From Cordylochernes scorpioides (Eukaryota; Arthropoda; Arachnida; Pseudoscorpiones; Chernetidae): a DNA stretch of 64,000 nucleotides. The notes under the pieces were generated by a model. It was given only the letters and a program-made list of their open reading frames with translations. It was not told the origin of the DNA and made no database searches. Below, piece by piece: positions 12,087 through 20,660 of this stretch. The stretch's first letter is position 1. Each line of letters starts with the position of its first letter. A program made the position numbers and the translations under genes. The stretch is from the NCBI GenBank assembly GCA_030710605.1, contig CP092882.1, forward strand, positions 3,320,515-3,384,514, read 5' to 3'.

Positions 12087-14078
12087 CAACAACAACAACA
12101 ACAACAACAAAAGCTTTATTAAGACCCTTTAGTCTTATACAGATTCTCCAAGCAGAAATATAGGATACATGCAGGGAAAACAATGATAGAACTTAATGGT
12201 AACATAAAATTTATGTACAGAGAAAATGATATAAAGACAATCAAGCTAATAGATTAATCTGGGCAAATTGGAGGCAAAGAAAGTTACTATACATGGATTT
12301 ACCACGTCGTGTTAGGTCTTGTGGAGTTATTTAGTAGCAGCTCTTCTTAGCTAGGTAGAACTCCTCCTAGTCATCTTCCCCGCCCTTGGCATTGCCGACT
12401 TCACTTGTAAGCATTTCGACCTGTGAGTCAATTGTGGAGTCTTCCACTAGTAAATTCGTTGAATCCCTCAAGCTGCTCTTGTAAGATGTAGCCTTGTCAG
12501 CTGTTCAGGAATACTTGCCAACAGAACGAAACTTCGTATTATCTTTTGCCTTTATATTGTTTAGACCATTAAATTTTGGGACAAGTGGTAGATGGTCCAA
12601 ATAAGGCATGCATTCAATAGTAAGATCAACAATCAGTTCAAGTACTGCAGGCGAAACAATAGAAAGATCTATAACTGAGGATCCTTGAGTTGAAGAATAA
12701 AAGGTTCCATATTTATCACTGATAGATCTGCCATCTATTACTGTGAGTGAACTCTCATCGAGAAAATAATAATTCTACAGAGTATATTTCAGGAGATTAT
12801 TCTATGAGGATTGTTCCTTAGTGATGTAACATTTTATTTTGATAATTAGAATGTTAATGCTGAGCTACAAGTGCAGATTGGCGACTTTTATTCGTTTTTA
12901 GAAATGAGCAATCATGTGATAGTTCTTGTCTAGGTTGTCGCAAAATTTCTTCCTGAGAAAGATATTTTAACTGTGAAAAATTAGGTTGGGCAGTGGTACG
13001 AATGCTATCCGAAGTTTTCTATAATGCACCTCCGTTGGAGCTGACAACGCGGCCATTTAAAACAGAGTAGCTTATGCCACGGACAATTAGCCTGTTATCT
13101 CTTAGTTTGGAAACAGTTCCCTTACTCATGAGTTCCTTTCGCTTGCTAATTAGCAATATCCTTTGGTCTCTAATAGTTGGAGGGTAATCTTTATTTACGA
13201 ATATTTTTTTGACCCCGAGTCTGAAAGCGTTCCGAAAAAGCAGAAGTCTTTGCTTGAAATCAGGCACCTCAATAAGCAGCGGCGAATTAGATTTTTTTGT
13301 CAATCTTCGGCACTGTTCTATCCTAAGATCTTCAGAAATTTGCATCGTGTTTGAAATCAGATCTTGGATCAAACCTCGAGATTCTTCAGGGGTTTCGCCT
13401 TCTGCTCCTTCCATTCCGTAAATAATCAAGTTCTTTTCCCTCTTCCTCATCTCTTCAAGCTCCAACCGTCTCTCGAGATCGGATATTCTATTTGTATTAA
13501 GCGAGACAGCTTTAGAAGTGGTTTCCAATGATGACTCGAAGTGTTGTAGGCGCTGATTTATTTTGTCCAATCCTTGTTCAACCGAATCAAGTCTAGTCTC
13601 CATTTTTTTACCAAAGTCATCTATCTTAGTTGAAAGTGCTAAAATTAGATCATGCAAATCTTTATCTTTGCCCGCATCTAACGTTGTTTGTCTTGTCTGT
13701 TTGGGGCCAGGATTTGGTTCAATACCTGACATTAGCAGCAGCATTAAAATAATACATCGACGAGTTCCCTTTCCAGCATGAGTAAAAGAGATAGCCTTGA
13801 AATTGTTTTCATAATAAACAAAAGTTTTAGCGCGAAAATTTACATATCTAGTGATCACAGCAGCTTCTCTAGCAAAAATGAAGATATTAATTATATAGAA
13901 ATAAATAAAATCAGCTTCATGATCTTCGTAGAGAATATATAAACTATAGGCCAGATACTCACAAGAAGGTATTAACCCAATTAGAAGCACAAAAAAAACA
14001 ATAAGTTTCAAATATTTACTTATCGGAAGCCGAAGAATTTCGCGACCGGTCAACTTGGCCACCTAGCGGAGAATATCC
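12087..14078 (-). mobile_element. Internally deleted LINE with intact ORF1 and 12-bp target duplication
   Basis: Bounded by a perfect 12-bp direct repeat TATACAAGTATA (12075-12086 and 14079-14090). The 3' end has a (TTG)n tail preceded by GGTCTTAATAAAGC, shared with the LINE at 45198-46431 and the fragment at 54.5 kb. It holds a long ORF1 (13019-14062). After that comes only the end of an AP-endonuclease-like domain (about 12495-12765: SSVIDLSIVSPAVL, then PYLDHLPLV, where functional copies usually have SDH). The reverse transcriptase is missing, so the copy would need help from an intact relative to move. Confidence 0.88.
13019..14062 (-). CDS. LINE ORF1 protein with N-terminal 2A-like peptide, coiled coil and RRM-like domain
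   Basis: A 347-codon open frame. Codons 1-105 lack an ATG (the frame begins after a stop, at GTG), so real initiation may be at Met107 or Met111. Residues 103-120 form a hydrophobic run ending SGIEPNPGP (13703-13729), a 2A-like ribosome-skipping motif with Gly where the canonical motif D(V/I)ExNPGP has Asp. Residues about 135-210 are a heptad-rich coiled coil. Residues about 207-345 resemble the RNA-binding region of CR1/L2-type ORF1 proteins (NLIIYGMEG, then RDQRILLISKRKELM). Such proteins bind their own RNA in the retrotransposition particle. Known 2A-bearing LINEs place 2A at this same N-terminal position after a hydrophobic leader. The frame is intact, which suggests a fairly young insertion. 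Confidence 0.85.
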   Translation of the reverse strand: MAKLTGREILRLPISKYLKLIVFFVLLIGLIPSCEYLAYSLYILYEDHEADFIYFYIINIFIFAREAAVITRYVNFRAKTFVYYENNFKAISFTHAGKGTRRCIILMLLLMSGIEPNPGPKQTRQTTLDAGKDKDLHDLILALSTKIDDFGKKMETRLDSVEQGLDKINQRLQHFESSLETTSKAVSLNTNRISDLERRLELEEMRKREKNLIIYGMEGAEGETPEESRGLIQDLISNTMQISEDLRIEQCRRLTKKSNSPLLIEVPDFKQRLLLFRNAFRLGVKKIFVNKDYPPTIRDQRILLISKRKELMSKGTVSKLRDNRLIVRGISYSVLNGRVVSSNGGAL

Positions 14079-14090
14079 TATACAAGTATA

Positions 14091-14548
14091 CTCATATATA
14101 CAATACAATAGTTTTTGTAATTTAAAGAAACATTTTTTACACTTTAATAACTACATTTTGTTGTATTAATTAATTGTTACCACAGAGTTTGTGTAAGCTC
14201 ACAGGTAAATAGGCGCTAACCGACACCAAAAAAAATGTTCCTTTGTTCAATATTAGTTTCCCTTTTATATTTTGTTCTCTCTCTTGTAAATCAATAAATA
14301 TAATGTTTAATTAATAATTATTGGAATCAGTTTCATTAATAATTCTAAGCAAAGTCAACACCTTTTCATTTTTATAAAATGAAAGGATTTAAAAGCACGA
14401 ATGTTTCTTTTATACATAATACAAACTTCTTTTCATTTATAAACGTTATTTTTCGATTTTTAAAAATATTTTAACAATTTTGTAATTTTCAGTTTTACCG
14501 AAATACTTTTATTCTAGCGCGCTGTCTGTTATAAGAATTTGTTTGTCG
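14091..14548. other. No recognisable gene
   Basis: Very AT-rich spacer. No repeats shared with other parts of the window were seen. Confidence 0.5.
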
Positions 14549-14720
14549 CGTTTGATTCTTTTTGAGTTAAAACAATTTTCTACTGCCCTTACTGCAATGA
14601 TGAAATAATGGGAGGCGAAACCGCTGGGAGGGTTCACCACTGATGAGCCAGGCCCTCCCATTAATTTATCATTGCAGTAAGGGCAGTAGAAAATTGTTTA
14701 ATTTTAAAAAGAATCAAACG
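14549..14720. mobile_element. Foldback hairpin element, best copy of the GAAACCGCTGGG family
   Basis: Inverted arms of about 60 bp run from CGTTTGATTCTTTTT at 14549 to AAAAAGAATCAAACG at 14720. They include the paired CTACTGCCCTTACTGCAATG and CATTGCAGTAAGGGCAGTAG. The unpaired centre is GGCGAAACCGCTGGGAGGGT, then TCACCACTGATGAGCC. It has no coding capacity, so it must be mobilised in trans. Confidence 0.8.
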
Positions 14721-14844
14721 CTTCAAAAATAGTTTGTAACTTTTAATTGAAATTTGTCCATTCTAACCAATAAATGGGGCATCACCATAGCGTCCCGACG
14801 CCAACTAAATAAACAATTATGAAAAAGGCATCTCCTTATCGTGC

Positions 14845-14966
14845 AACTGAAAGTTGCTGATGGCTTGCGCCATCTATCGGAATAAATATCAACTATTCTC
14901 GTTGATTTTTAATCATTCCAGAATTGGCCAAATACCCATTCTTGATTAATCAAGAAAAGCTAACCA
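14845..14966 (+). repeat. Dispersed repeat, same family as 3544-3712 (reverse orientation)
   Basis: Shares TTGCTGATGGCTTGCGCCAT, CTATCGGAATAAATATCAAC, CCAGAATTGGCC and the palindrome CTTGATTAATCAAG with the copy at 3.5 kb. The hammerhead-like end is absent here. Confidence 0.75.
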
Positions 14967-16265
14967 TAAATAAACAATGTTTTCTGAGCTAACTGCTATA
15001 ATTTCACCACGATGGTATTTAATAATCTAGAGTTTAAACGGATTTTGTGTGAGTGTGAATTAACATTCACAAAAAGGTTTTATGTAATTTTTAAATATGA
15101 ACTTTTTTTTTTCAATAATATTTTCAAAAAGCACTTTCGTTTAACATATTAAAAATGCATACACAACATCTTAAAGTTTGAGATAGTTCAGTTCTCTGAA
15201 ATGTCAAAAAGATGAAACATCCTTGGCTACGCAGTGAATGGGAACAGCAAGGCATCGCCCAATACAACTCTTCCTCGACTGTGTTTCACCTTTGTTCGAC
15301 AGGGGGAACACATTAGAAATCCTATATCGGCAAATATCAAACTATTCCACTGAATATTTAATTTTTAATCCAATTTCATTTCAAATATGTTTGTGGAATA
15401 TGGAAGAAGGTCGGGGATGGCCGATCTCTCATTGAGCAGATATTGGGAGCGGTTTGTTCCTGTTTGACTCTCTTTATCTCATTTTCCATGGTTCAACTTA
15501 CCTCTTGATTCTTCAGGAGGCCTCTAGGATCAGTTTTTTTTTTATGTTAAGGTAGAGCCGTATTTGGTAATTTCTTGATTTATCAAGAAAACAGGTTGGC
15601 CAGAATAAGGTGGAATAATCCTAAATAAACGTTTGGTTAATAATTGTTCCGATAGATGGTGCTCTGTAGTCAAAAATGGCCATTTGAGAGGTCGGGATAT
15701 GCCTAGATAAGTTAATAAATTGAAAAATGTACATAAAATTAAGGCGATGCTTAGTTTATAACGGAATGCATAATTCTTCTGATCGATGTGTTTCCTCCCA
15801 ATCCAAACTTCCCCAGTGTCCGCTAGAGTTTGTCCCAGAGCTGGTTTGCCCTCGGGAGCCATCGACGCGACACAAATTCTGTTTTTACATCTTCTTAGCC
15901 GGCTTGGAGGTCGTTGGCCGGTTGAAATGGTTTTATTGCGGAGCTAGTTGCATACTGGCAAATATTATCCCAACAAGGACTAGTGCTTGCTGCAATATCA
16001 ATTCTCCAGCACAACGCTCTCATTTCTAACATTTGTTCTAACGTTATCCCGCTCTACATTTGTGGCAGACCTCAGGAATTAGCGTTATAAGCGGGAAACT
16101 AAAGGAAATGGCTTTTTAAAATAGCAAGCTTCCCAAATACCATGCATGAGCTTTCAAGTTTGTTAAAACAAAGTAAAACTTGTCTTGAGCGGACCCTGCG
16201 CTCTGTGCATTCCTTATGAATGACGACTTGAGACAAGTGGGAATATCAAATTGGGTAGGTATTCT
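14967..16265. repeat. Intergenic; contains one dispersed-repeat copy at 15553-15672
   Basis: Bases 15553-15672 (GTATTTGGTAATTTCTTGAT, then CAGAATAAGGTGGAATAATC, then CCGATAGATGG) are a diverged minus-orientation copy of the 3.5-kb family. The rest shows no supported gene. Confidence 0.55.
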
Positions 16266-17078
16266 TGTATCTTTAGCGGTGTGAGGATTGTAGTGTTGCT
16301 GGCACAGCTTCCAGTGTCCCGGTGTTGTGAGAATTGTAGTGTTGCTGGCACAGCTTCCAGTGTCCCGGTGTTGTGAGGATTGTAGTGTTGCTGGCACAGC
16401 TTCCAGTATCCCGGTGTTGTGAGGATTGTAGTGTTGCTGACACAGCTTCCAGTGTCCCGGTGTTGTGAGGATTGTAGTGTTGCTGGCACAGCTTCCAGTG
16501 TCCCGGTGTTTTGAGGATTGTAGTGTTGCTGGCTCAGCTTCCAGTGTCCCGGTGTTGTGAGGATTGTAGTGTTGCTGGCACAGCTTCCAGTGTCCCGGTG
16601 TTGTGAGGATTGTAGTGTTGCTGGCACAGCTTCCAGTGTCCCGGTGTTGTGAGGATTGTAGTGTTGCTCACACAGCTTCCAGTGTCCCGGTGTTGTGAGG
16701 ATTGTAGTGTTGCTGACACAGCTTCCAGTGTCCCGGTGTTGTGAGGATTGTAGTGTTGCTGGCACAGCTTCCAGTGTCCCGGTGTTGTGAGGATTGTAGT
16801 GTTGCTGACACAGCTTCCAGTGTCCCGGTGTTGTGAGGATTGTAGTGTTGCTGACACAGCTTCCAGTGTTCCGGTGTTGTGAGGATTGTGGTGTTGCTGG
16901 CACAGCTTCCAGTGTCCCGGTGTTGTGAGGATTGTAGTGTTGCTGGCACAGCTTCCAGTGTCCCGGTGTTGTGAGGATTGTAGTGTTGCTGGCACAGCTT
17001 CCAGTGTCCCGGTGTTGTGAGAGGAATGCAGTGTTGCCGGCACAGCTTCCAGTGTCCCGGCGTTGTGAGAAATGCAGC
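16266..17078. repeat. 46-bp minisatellite array
   Basis: About 17.5 copies of a 46-bp unit (GTTGCTGGCACAGCTTCCAG, then TGTCCCGGTGTTGTGAGGAT, then TGTAGT) with scattered single-base variants. The two outermost right-hand units are more diverged (GAGGAATGCAG). The unit length is not divisible by 3, so the long minus-strand open frames are artefacts of the repeat. Confidence 0.97.
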
Positions 17079-17089
17079 TCAACACTATT

Positions 17090-17785
17090 TGTAAATCAAT
17101 TCAATGTGAAATGACCTCGCTGTCCTTGTGCACATCGATGTCGTGACATCCTCAGCAGAGCGTTACGCAATGATGGCACCCATTGTTGTCAATCGAAAGT
17201 CAATTTCTTCACTTTCTTTGTTCCCTGGGTGGGTGGGTGTCAAGGTCAGGAGTCGGTTCAAGGTCGGCTTGCTGCGTTGAGCGTCACTATGCTGTATCCT
17301 CGGATTCCACAGGCTCATTCGAAATAAAACTAATTTTTGACTTTAGCCTAGATAGGTGGGAAGCACGCCGCAACGTCATTTTGAAGTTTGGCCTCACACC
17401 GTGAGGACAGTAGGCTGTGATTGGACATTTCAAATGTGCTTGTGCGGGGATATATGCCGGATAGTGGAGGCCACTCAGCCTCATACTGTCTGCTACTGGG
17501 TGACCTCTGTGGCAGGAGTCTAGGCCATGTATAAATGACCTCTGTGGCAGGGGTCTATGTCATATATAATTGTGCACCAAGCGCACTTCTTGAAGAGACT
17601 CCCATGTGTTTCCTATAAATTGTTCAATACAGCATCCTAGAGACAATCCCCTCATTGTTGAAATCCGTATTTGTGGAGAGTAAATGTACGTCACAAGATT
17701 TAGGGAAACTATTTTCTTGAAAACACACACACATATAAACCGATCTCAGGAAATTTATAATCTAAAATTCTACTTATTTTACAGG
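17090..17785. other. No recognisable gene
   Basis: Contains a short direct repeat, TGACCTCTGTGGCAGG, near 17500 and 17538, each followed by a TATA-like sequence (GTATAAAT, ATATATAA). No supported coding exon. Confidence 0.4.
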
Positions 17786-18065
17786 TAAGAACCCGGAAAT
17801 GTTTGGTAGAAATGTCCTAAATCCTGCTTGTTAACAAGTTAGAGCCCGGAAAAGTTCTGTAGAAATGTCCAAAATCCTGCTTGTTAACAGGTTAGAGCTC
17901 GGAAATGTTCTGTAGAAATGTCCCAAATCCTGGTTGTTAACAGGTTAGAGCCCGGAAAAGTTCTGTAGAAATGTCCCAAATCCTCGTTGTTAACAGGTTG
18001 GAGCCCGGAAATGTCCAGTAGAAATGTCTAAAATCCTGCTTGCTCACAGGTTGGAGCCCGCTGGC
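17786..18065 (+). repeat. 53-bp tandem array that repeats a splice-acceptor-like sequence
   Basis: Five units of about 53 bp. Each includes AATCCTGCTTGTTAACAG followed by GTTAGAGCCCGG. The first boundary reads TTTTACAG/GTAAGAACCCGG and the last CTTGCTCACAG/GTTGGAGCCCGC. The last one continues into a unique, exon-like stretch. The arrangement mirrors the verified acceptor-derived array inside IPPK (47858-49410). Confidence 0.8.
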
Positions 18066-18116
18066 GACACTCCGCTGTCAACGGCAGGATCTCCCACGTG
18101 GGCAACGGTCAAGCCG
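18050..18116 (+). CDS. Candidate internal exon after the 53-bp array
   Basis: A 67-nt segment between an acceptor-like TGCTCACAG and a donor-like CCG/GTAAGC. It is open in at least two frames (for example LEPAGDTPLSTAGSPTWATV). No homology was recognised and no partner exon was found, so this is tentative. The main support is the acceptor-repeating array directly upstream. Confidence 0.25.
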
Positions 18117-18839
18117 GTAAGCACTTCTAGTGTGAAACCTTCTTTCAACTTGGCAGCGCGGGTGGATAAGGTCTCCATCGTAGACCAACCTAACATTTTA
18201 TAAAAATTCAATAGATCGCAACTTTATACAATGTTTTAAAGTACATCCACGCCATGCAGGTCTTGGCATTGCTAGCCATTGGCATAGATCTGTAAACTGA
18301 ACCAAGTAGCTGTGTGGTCCATCACAGTAGCTTTAAAACGTCACCGCCAGTCTTCAAATACAAACTGGCCTGACTCAGTGTGTCAAGTCCTGCGGTGAGG
18401 AACTACCGAATCGGACGACACTAAAATCTTCCACGTTAAATTCTTCGTTTGTTCTCACGGAGGACCCAATTCAGACATTGTAGCTAGATCTATTGCTCAG
18501 TCTCCATAACATGTCGAGTCTGCAGAATTCAGTAGATTTGGGGAACTCAACGAAGTCCTTCACAGAACAGCTAGGCTCACTGTCTGAAGAACTAGTGTGT
18601 GGCCGCCGGCCGAAGATTTGGTTGAGTCGGGCAGAACAAGGTCAGGAAATATTATTGAAATGGTCCCTTCTAGAGTGTGACAGATAGAGAGGATGAAGAC
18701 TTACCTTGAAGTTGACCGTTGAGTCTTGATGGAGTTTCGTTATTCAAATATATAAATGTTGATTGAGTATTCCGGTATATAAATGCCTGGTAACATAGAT
18801 TTCTCTCGAGGTGCAGTTAGTGGAAATGTCAGGAGGGAG
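18117..18839. other. No recognisable gene
   Basis: Mixed-composition sequence between the tentative exon and the Gly-rich peptide gene. A 64-codon plus-strand frame (18493-18687) has no recognisable features. Confidence 0.4.
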
Positions 18840-19061
18840 CTAGCGTCCACCCATTCCTGCCCCCTGGCCACCTCCGCCACCCGTAGCCCCTCCGCCCCCG
18901 CTGGCTCCTGCCCCCATACTGACTCCTCCGCTGGCCGCTCCCCTAGAATTACCGCCTCCCCCCGCGCCGCCCCCACCCCCCGCGCCCCCACCTCGCTTTT
19001 GCCCTTGAGCCAGAGCGACTGCCACCACGAGCACCAGGACGAATTTCATCAAAGCTGCCAT
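18840..19061 (-). CDS. Small secreted Gly-rich peptide
   Basis: 73 codons from ATG 19061, single exon. A signal peptide follows Met1 or, more likely, Met5 (19049), which gives the compact leader MKFVLVLVVAVALAQG. The mature peptide is QKR followed by about 50 residues that are mostly Gly with Ala, Ser and a few Met, ending GQGAGMGGR. There is no cysteine. The architecture (short signal, basic start, Gly/Ala body, Arg end) is like the product at 9060-9344, though the DNA is not obviously duplicated. A strong TATA box lies just upstream. A Gly-rich antimicrobial or cuticular peptide is plausible but not proven. Confidence 0.7.
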   Translation of the reverse strand: MAALMKFVLVLVVAVALAQGQKRGGGAGGGGGAGGGGNSRGAASGGVSMGAGASGGGGATGGGGGQGAGMGGR

Positions 19062-19098
19062 CCCTCAAGTGATGCTCCAGCAGCTGTCTTATATATCC
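19062..19098 (-). promoter_or_regulatory. Core promoter of the 18840-19061 gene
   Basis: TATATAAG at 19088-19095 (minus strand). About 25 nt later is TCACTT, an initiator-like sequence close to the arthropod TCAGT consensus. The leader would be only about 10-20 nt, which favours use of the second ATG. Confidence 0.55.
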
Positions 19099-19439
19099 GA
19101 TTCCATTCCATTGTTCCGACCAATAGTTCGTTTTTTAAGGCGCGTGGATTGTAAATGCACAATACCAGTCCTTCAAGGCCGCCAGGATGTGTCTGCAAGG
19201 TCAACGCTGATACAGACTGGCGTGGACTCTCTTTTTTGAAACTCTGTCATCGCACCTTTTTATAGAATTCTCCACAAAGATGTGTGAAAAAAACGTACCC
19301 TGGGAGGACCTTCTCCCATACATTGTCTACAAGTGGAATGGCACAGACCTGGACTCTTTGTATTACGGATGAAATTTGAATTTTATACTTTAAGATTGAA
19401 ATAACCACCAACTGTCAAATGATTTCCTCCCAATTTAAC

Positions 19440-20660
19440 GTCTTGGCGACGGTCAGTCTGTGCTCCAGTCCTCTTCAAGCATTCTTGAGCTGATCATCTC
19501 ACTGGGTTTTCCAGTTCTTTGCATACACGAACCCCTTCAGAACCGACCAGAGGTTCTGTGTTGGTCGAAGTTCCGCGGGACACCATTCTCCAACCGTTCA
19601 GAAAAATTCAAGTTTTCTCCCAGCGAGGAACCGCCACACTTTTTGCATAACGTGCGGGGCGGGTATTTGTTGTTCCAGTCAACTTTATTTATGAAGGATG
19701 GCAGTGTATGTACTCGTTCATATACAGCTCCTGGTTGATGGCAAAACCTGAAGAAGAAGAAAGGATATTTTGGAGAATTCCTTTGGGGAAGTAGCCACCG
19801 AGACAAGCAATCTCTGCTCAATTTTAGCCTGAGCTTTTAACTTGACCTCATTGGAAGCCAACCCGATTTTTCCTTAACTCGTGGGAATATACGCAGAACG
19901 GCCAAATGCAATTTTTGGTTGAAGCCGCTGGGAGGGTTTTCACCACTGAGCCATTCCTCATGTTGAAAGTGAAGGAAGTTCGAAGCCACGATGACAGATG
20001 GTGTACCTGGGTATTGACTTAGTGCGTGCACCATTTTACCTTGGCTGACTCCCTTGAGCACCATAATAAGCACCGTTCACTTTCACTCTTTTGGAGGCCC
20101 TCAGTCATGATGACACTCCCCGCTCGCATCCATAGGGACCTTGCCAACTGTTAGACTGACTTGGACTTTATGGAGGAGGAAGGGATGTTTTCACTGTTGT
20201 GTTTGGATTATAGCACAAAGTGATGGAGGTTGGAGAGATATCGCTGGATTGTCCCAAGAAGGGCCGAGAGTTAAGACAGATGTCTCAGGCGTTTGTTTGT
20301 TCGGTACCATTGACGTGTCCGCCCATCATTCAGGATGTATTCAGCCCGTTCAGGACAAACCTCCCTGAAATGTAACGGAAACGTCGGTCTGCTGTCACCA
20401 AATCCTGGGCCTCTGTGCCAGCAGTTCTGGCCTTCCACTGCGACGGCCATTCTGGACACTGGTGTTTCCCCTTCTTGAACATCGTCACCCATCTCATAGT
20501 GGAATGGCATCGTCCTGTGGATGTCCTCTCCACTCCTGGATAACCGTGACTTGTTGCGTGCTCTAGTTGGGACGCTGGGACGGCTTTTGCCGGCCATTTA
20601 TCAGCCTCACAAAGAATCAAGACGCGTGTTTTAAAAACATTTCTGTCGCATCTATTCAAA
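19440..20660 (-). pseudogene. Tc1/mariner-superfamily transposase remnant
   Basis: Heavily decayed. On the minus strand, in order and in shifting frames: a stretch around 20100-20000 reading VIMT, GLQK and VLIMVLKGVSQGKMVHAL (like the ...GLSKVH... block), then the C-terminal block with NLWSVLKGFVYAKNWK (about 19580-19500), typical of ...NLWxxLK... in Tc1-like transposases. The N-terminal part (20270-20600) is too diverged to confirm. Stops and frameshifts throughout. Between the blocks, near 19917-19965, lies a partial copy of the foldback module (AAGCCGCTGGGAGGGTT). Confidence 0.55.

Noticed and set aside
14605-14665. Foldback core as a circularly permuted hammerhead ribozyme (GGCGAAAC ... 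CTGATGAGCC)
   Set aside because: GAAA and CTGATGA are present and the arms would make stem II, but the 19 nt between them cannot form both stem III with an NUH cleavage site and stem I. Without that topology the resemblance is probably chance.
16214-17085. Minus-strand 229- and 183-codon frames in the 46-bp array
   Set aside because: By-product of a stop-free repeat unit; three overlapping frames show the same peptide.
20271-20659. Independent gene on minus strand (108-109 codons)
   Set aside because: Position and direction fit the N-terminal part of the Tc1/mariner remnant, though too decayed to confirm.
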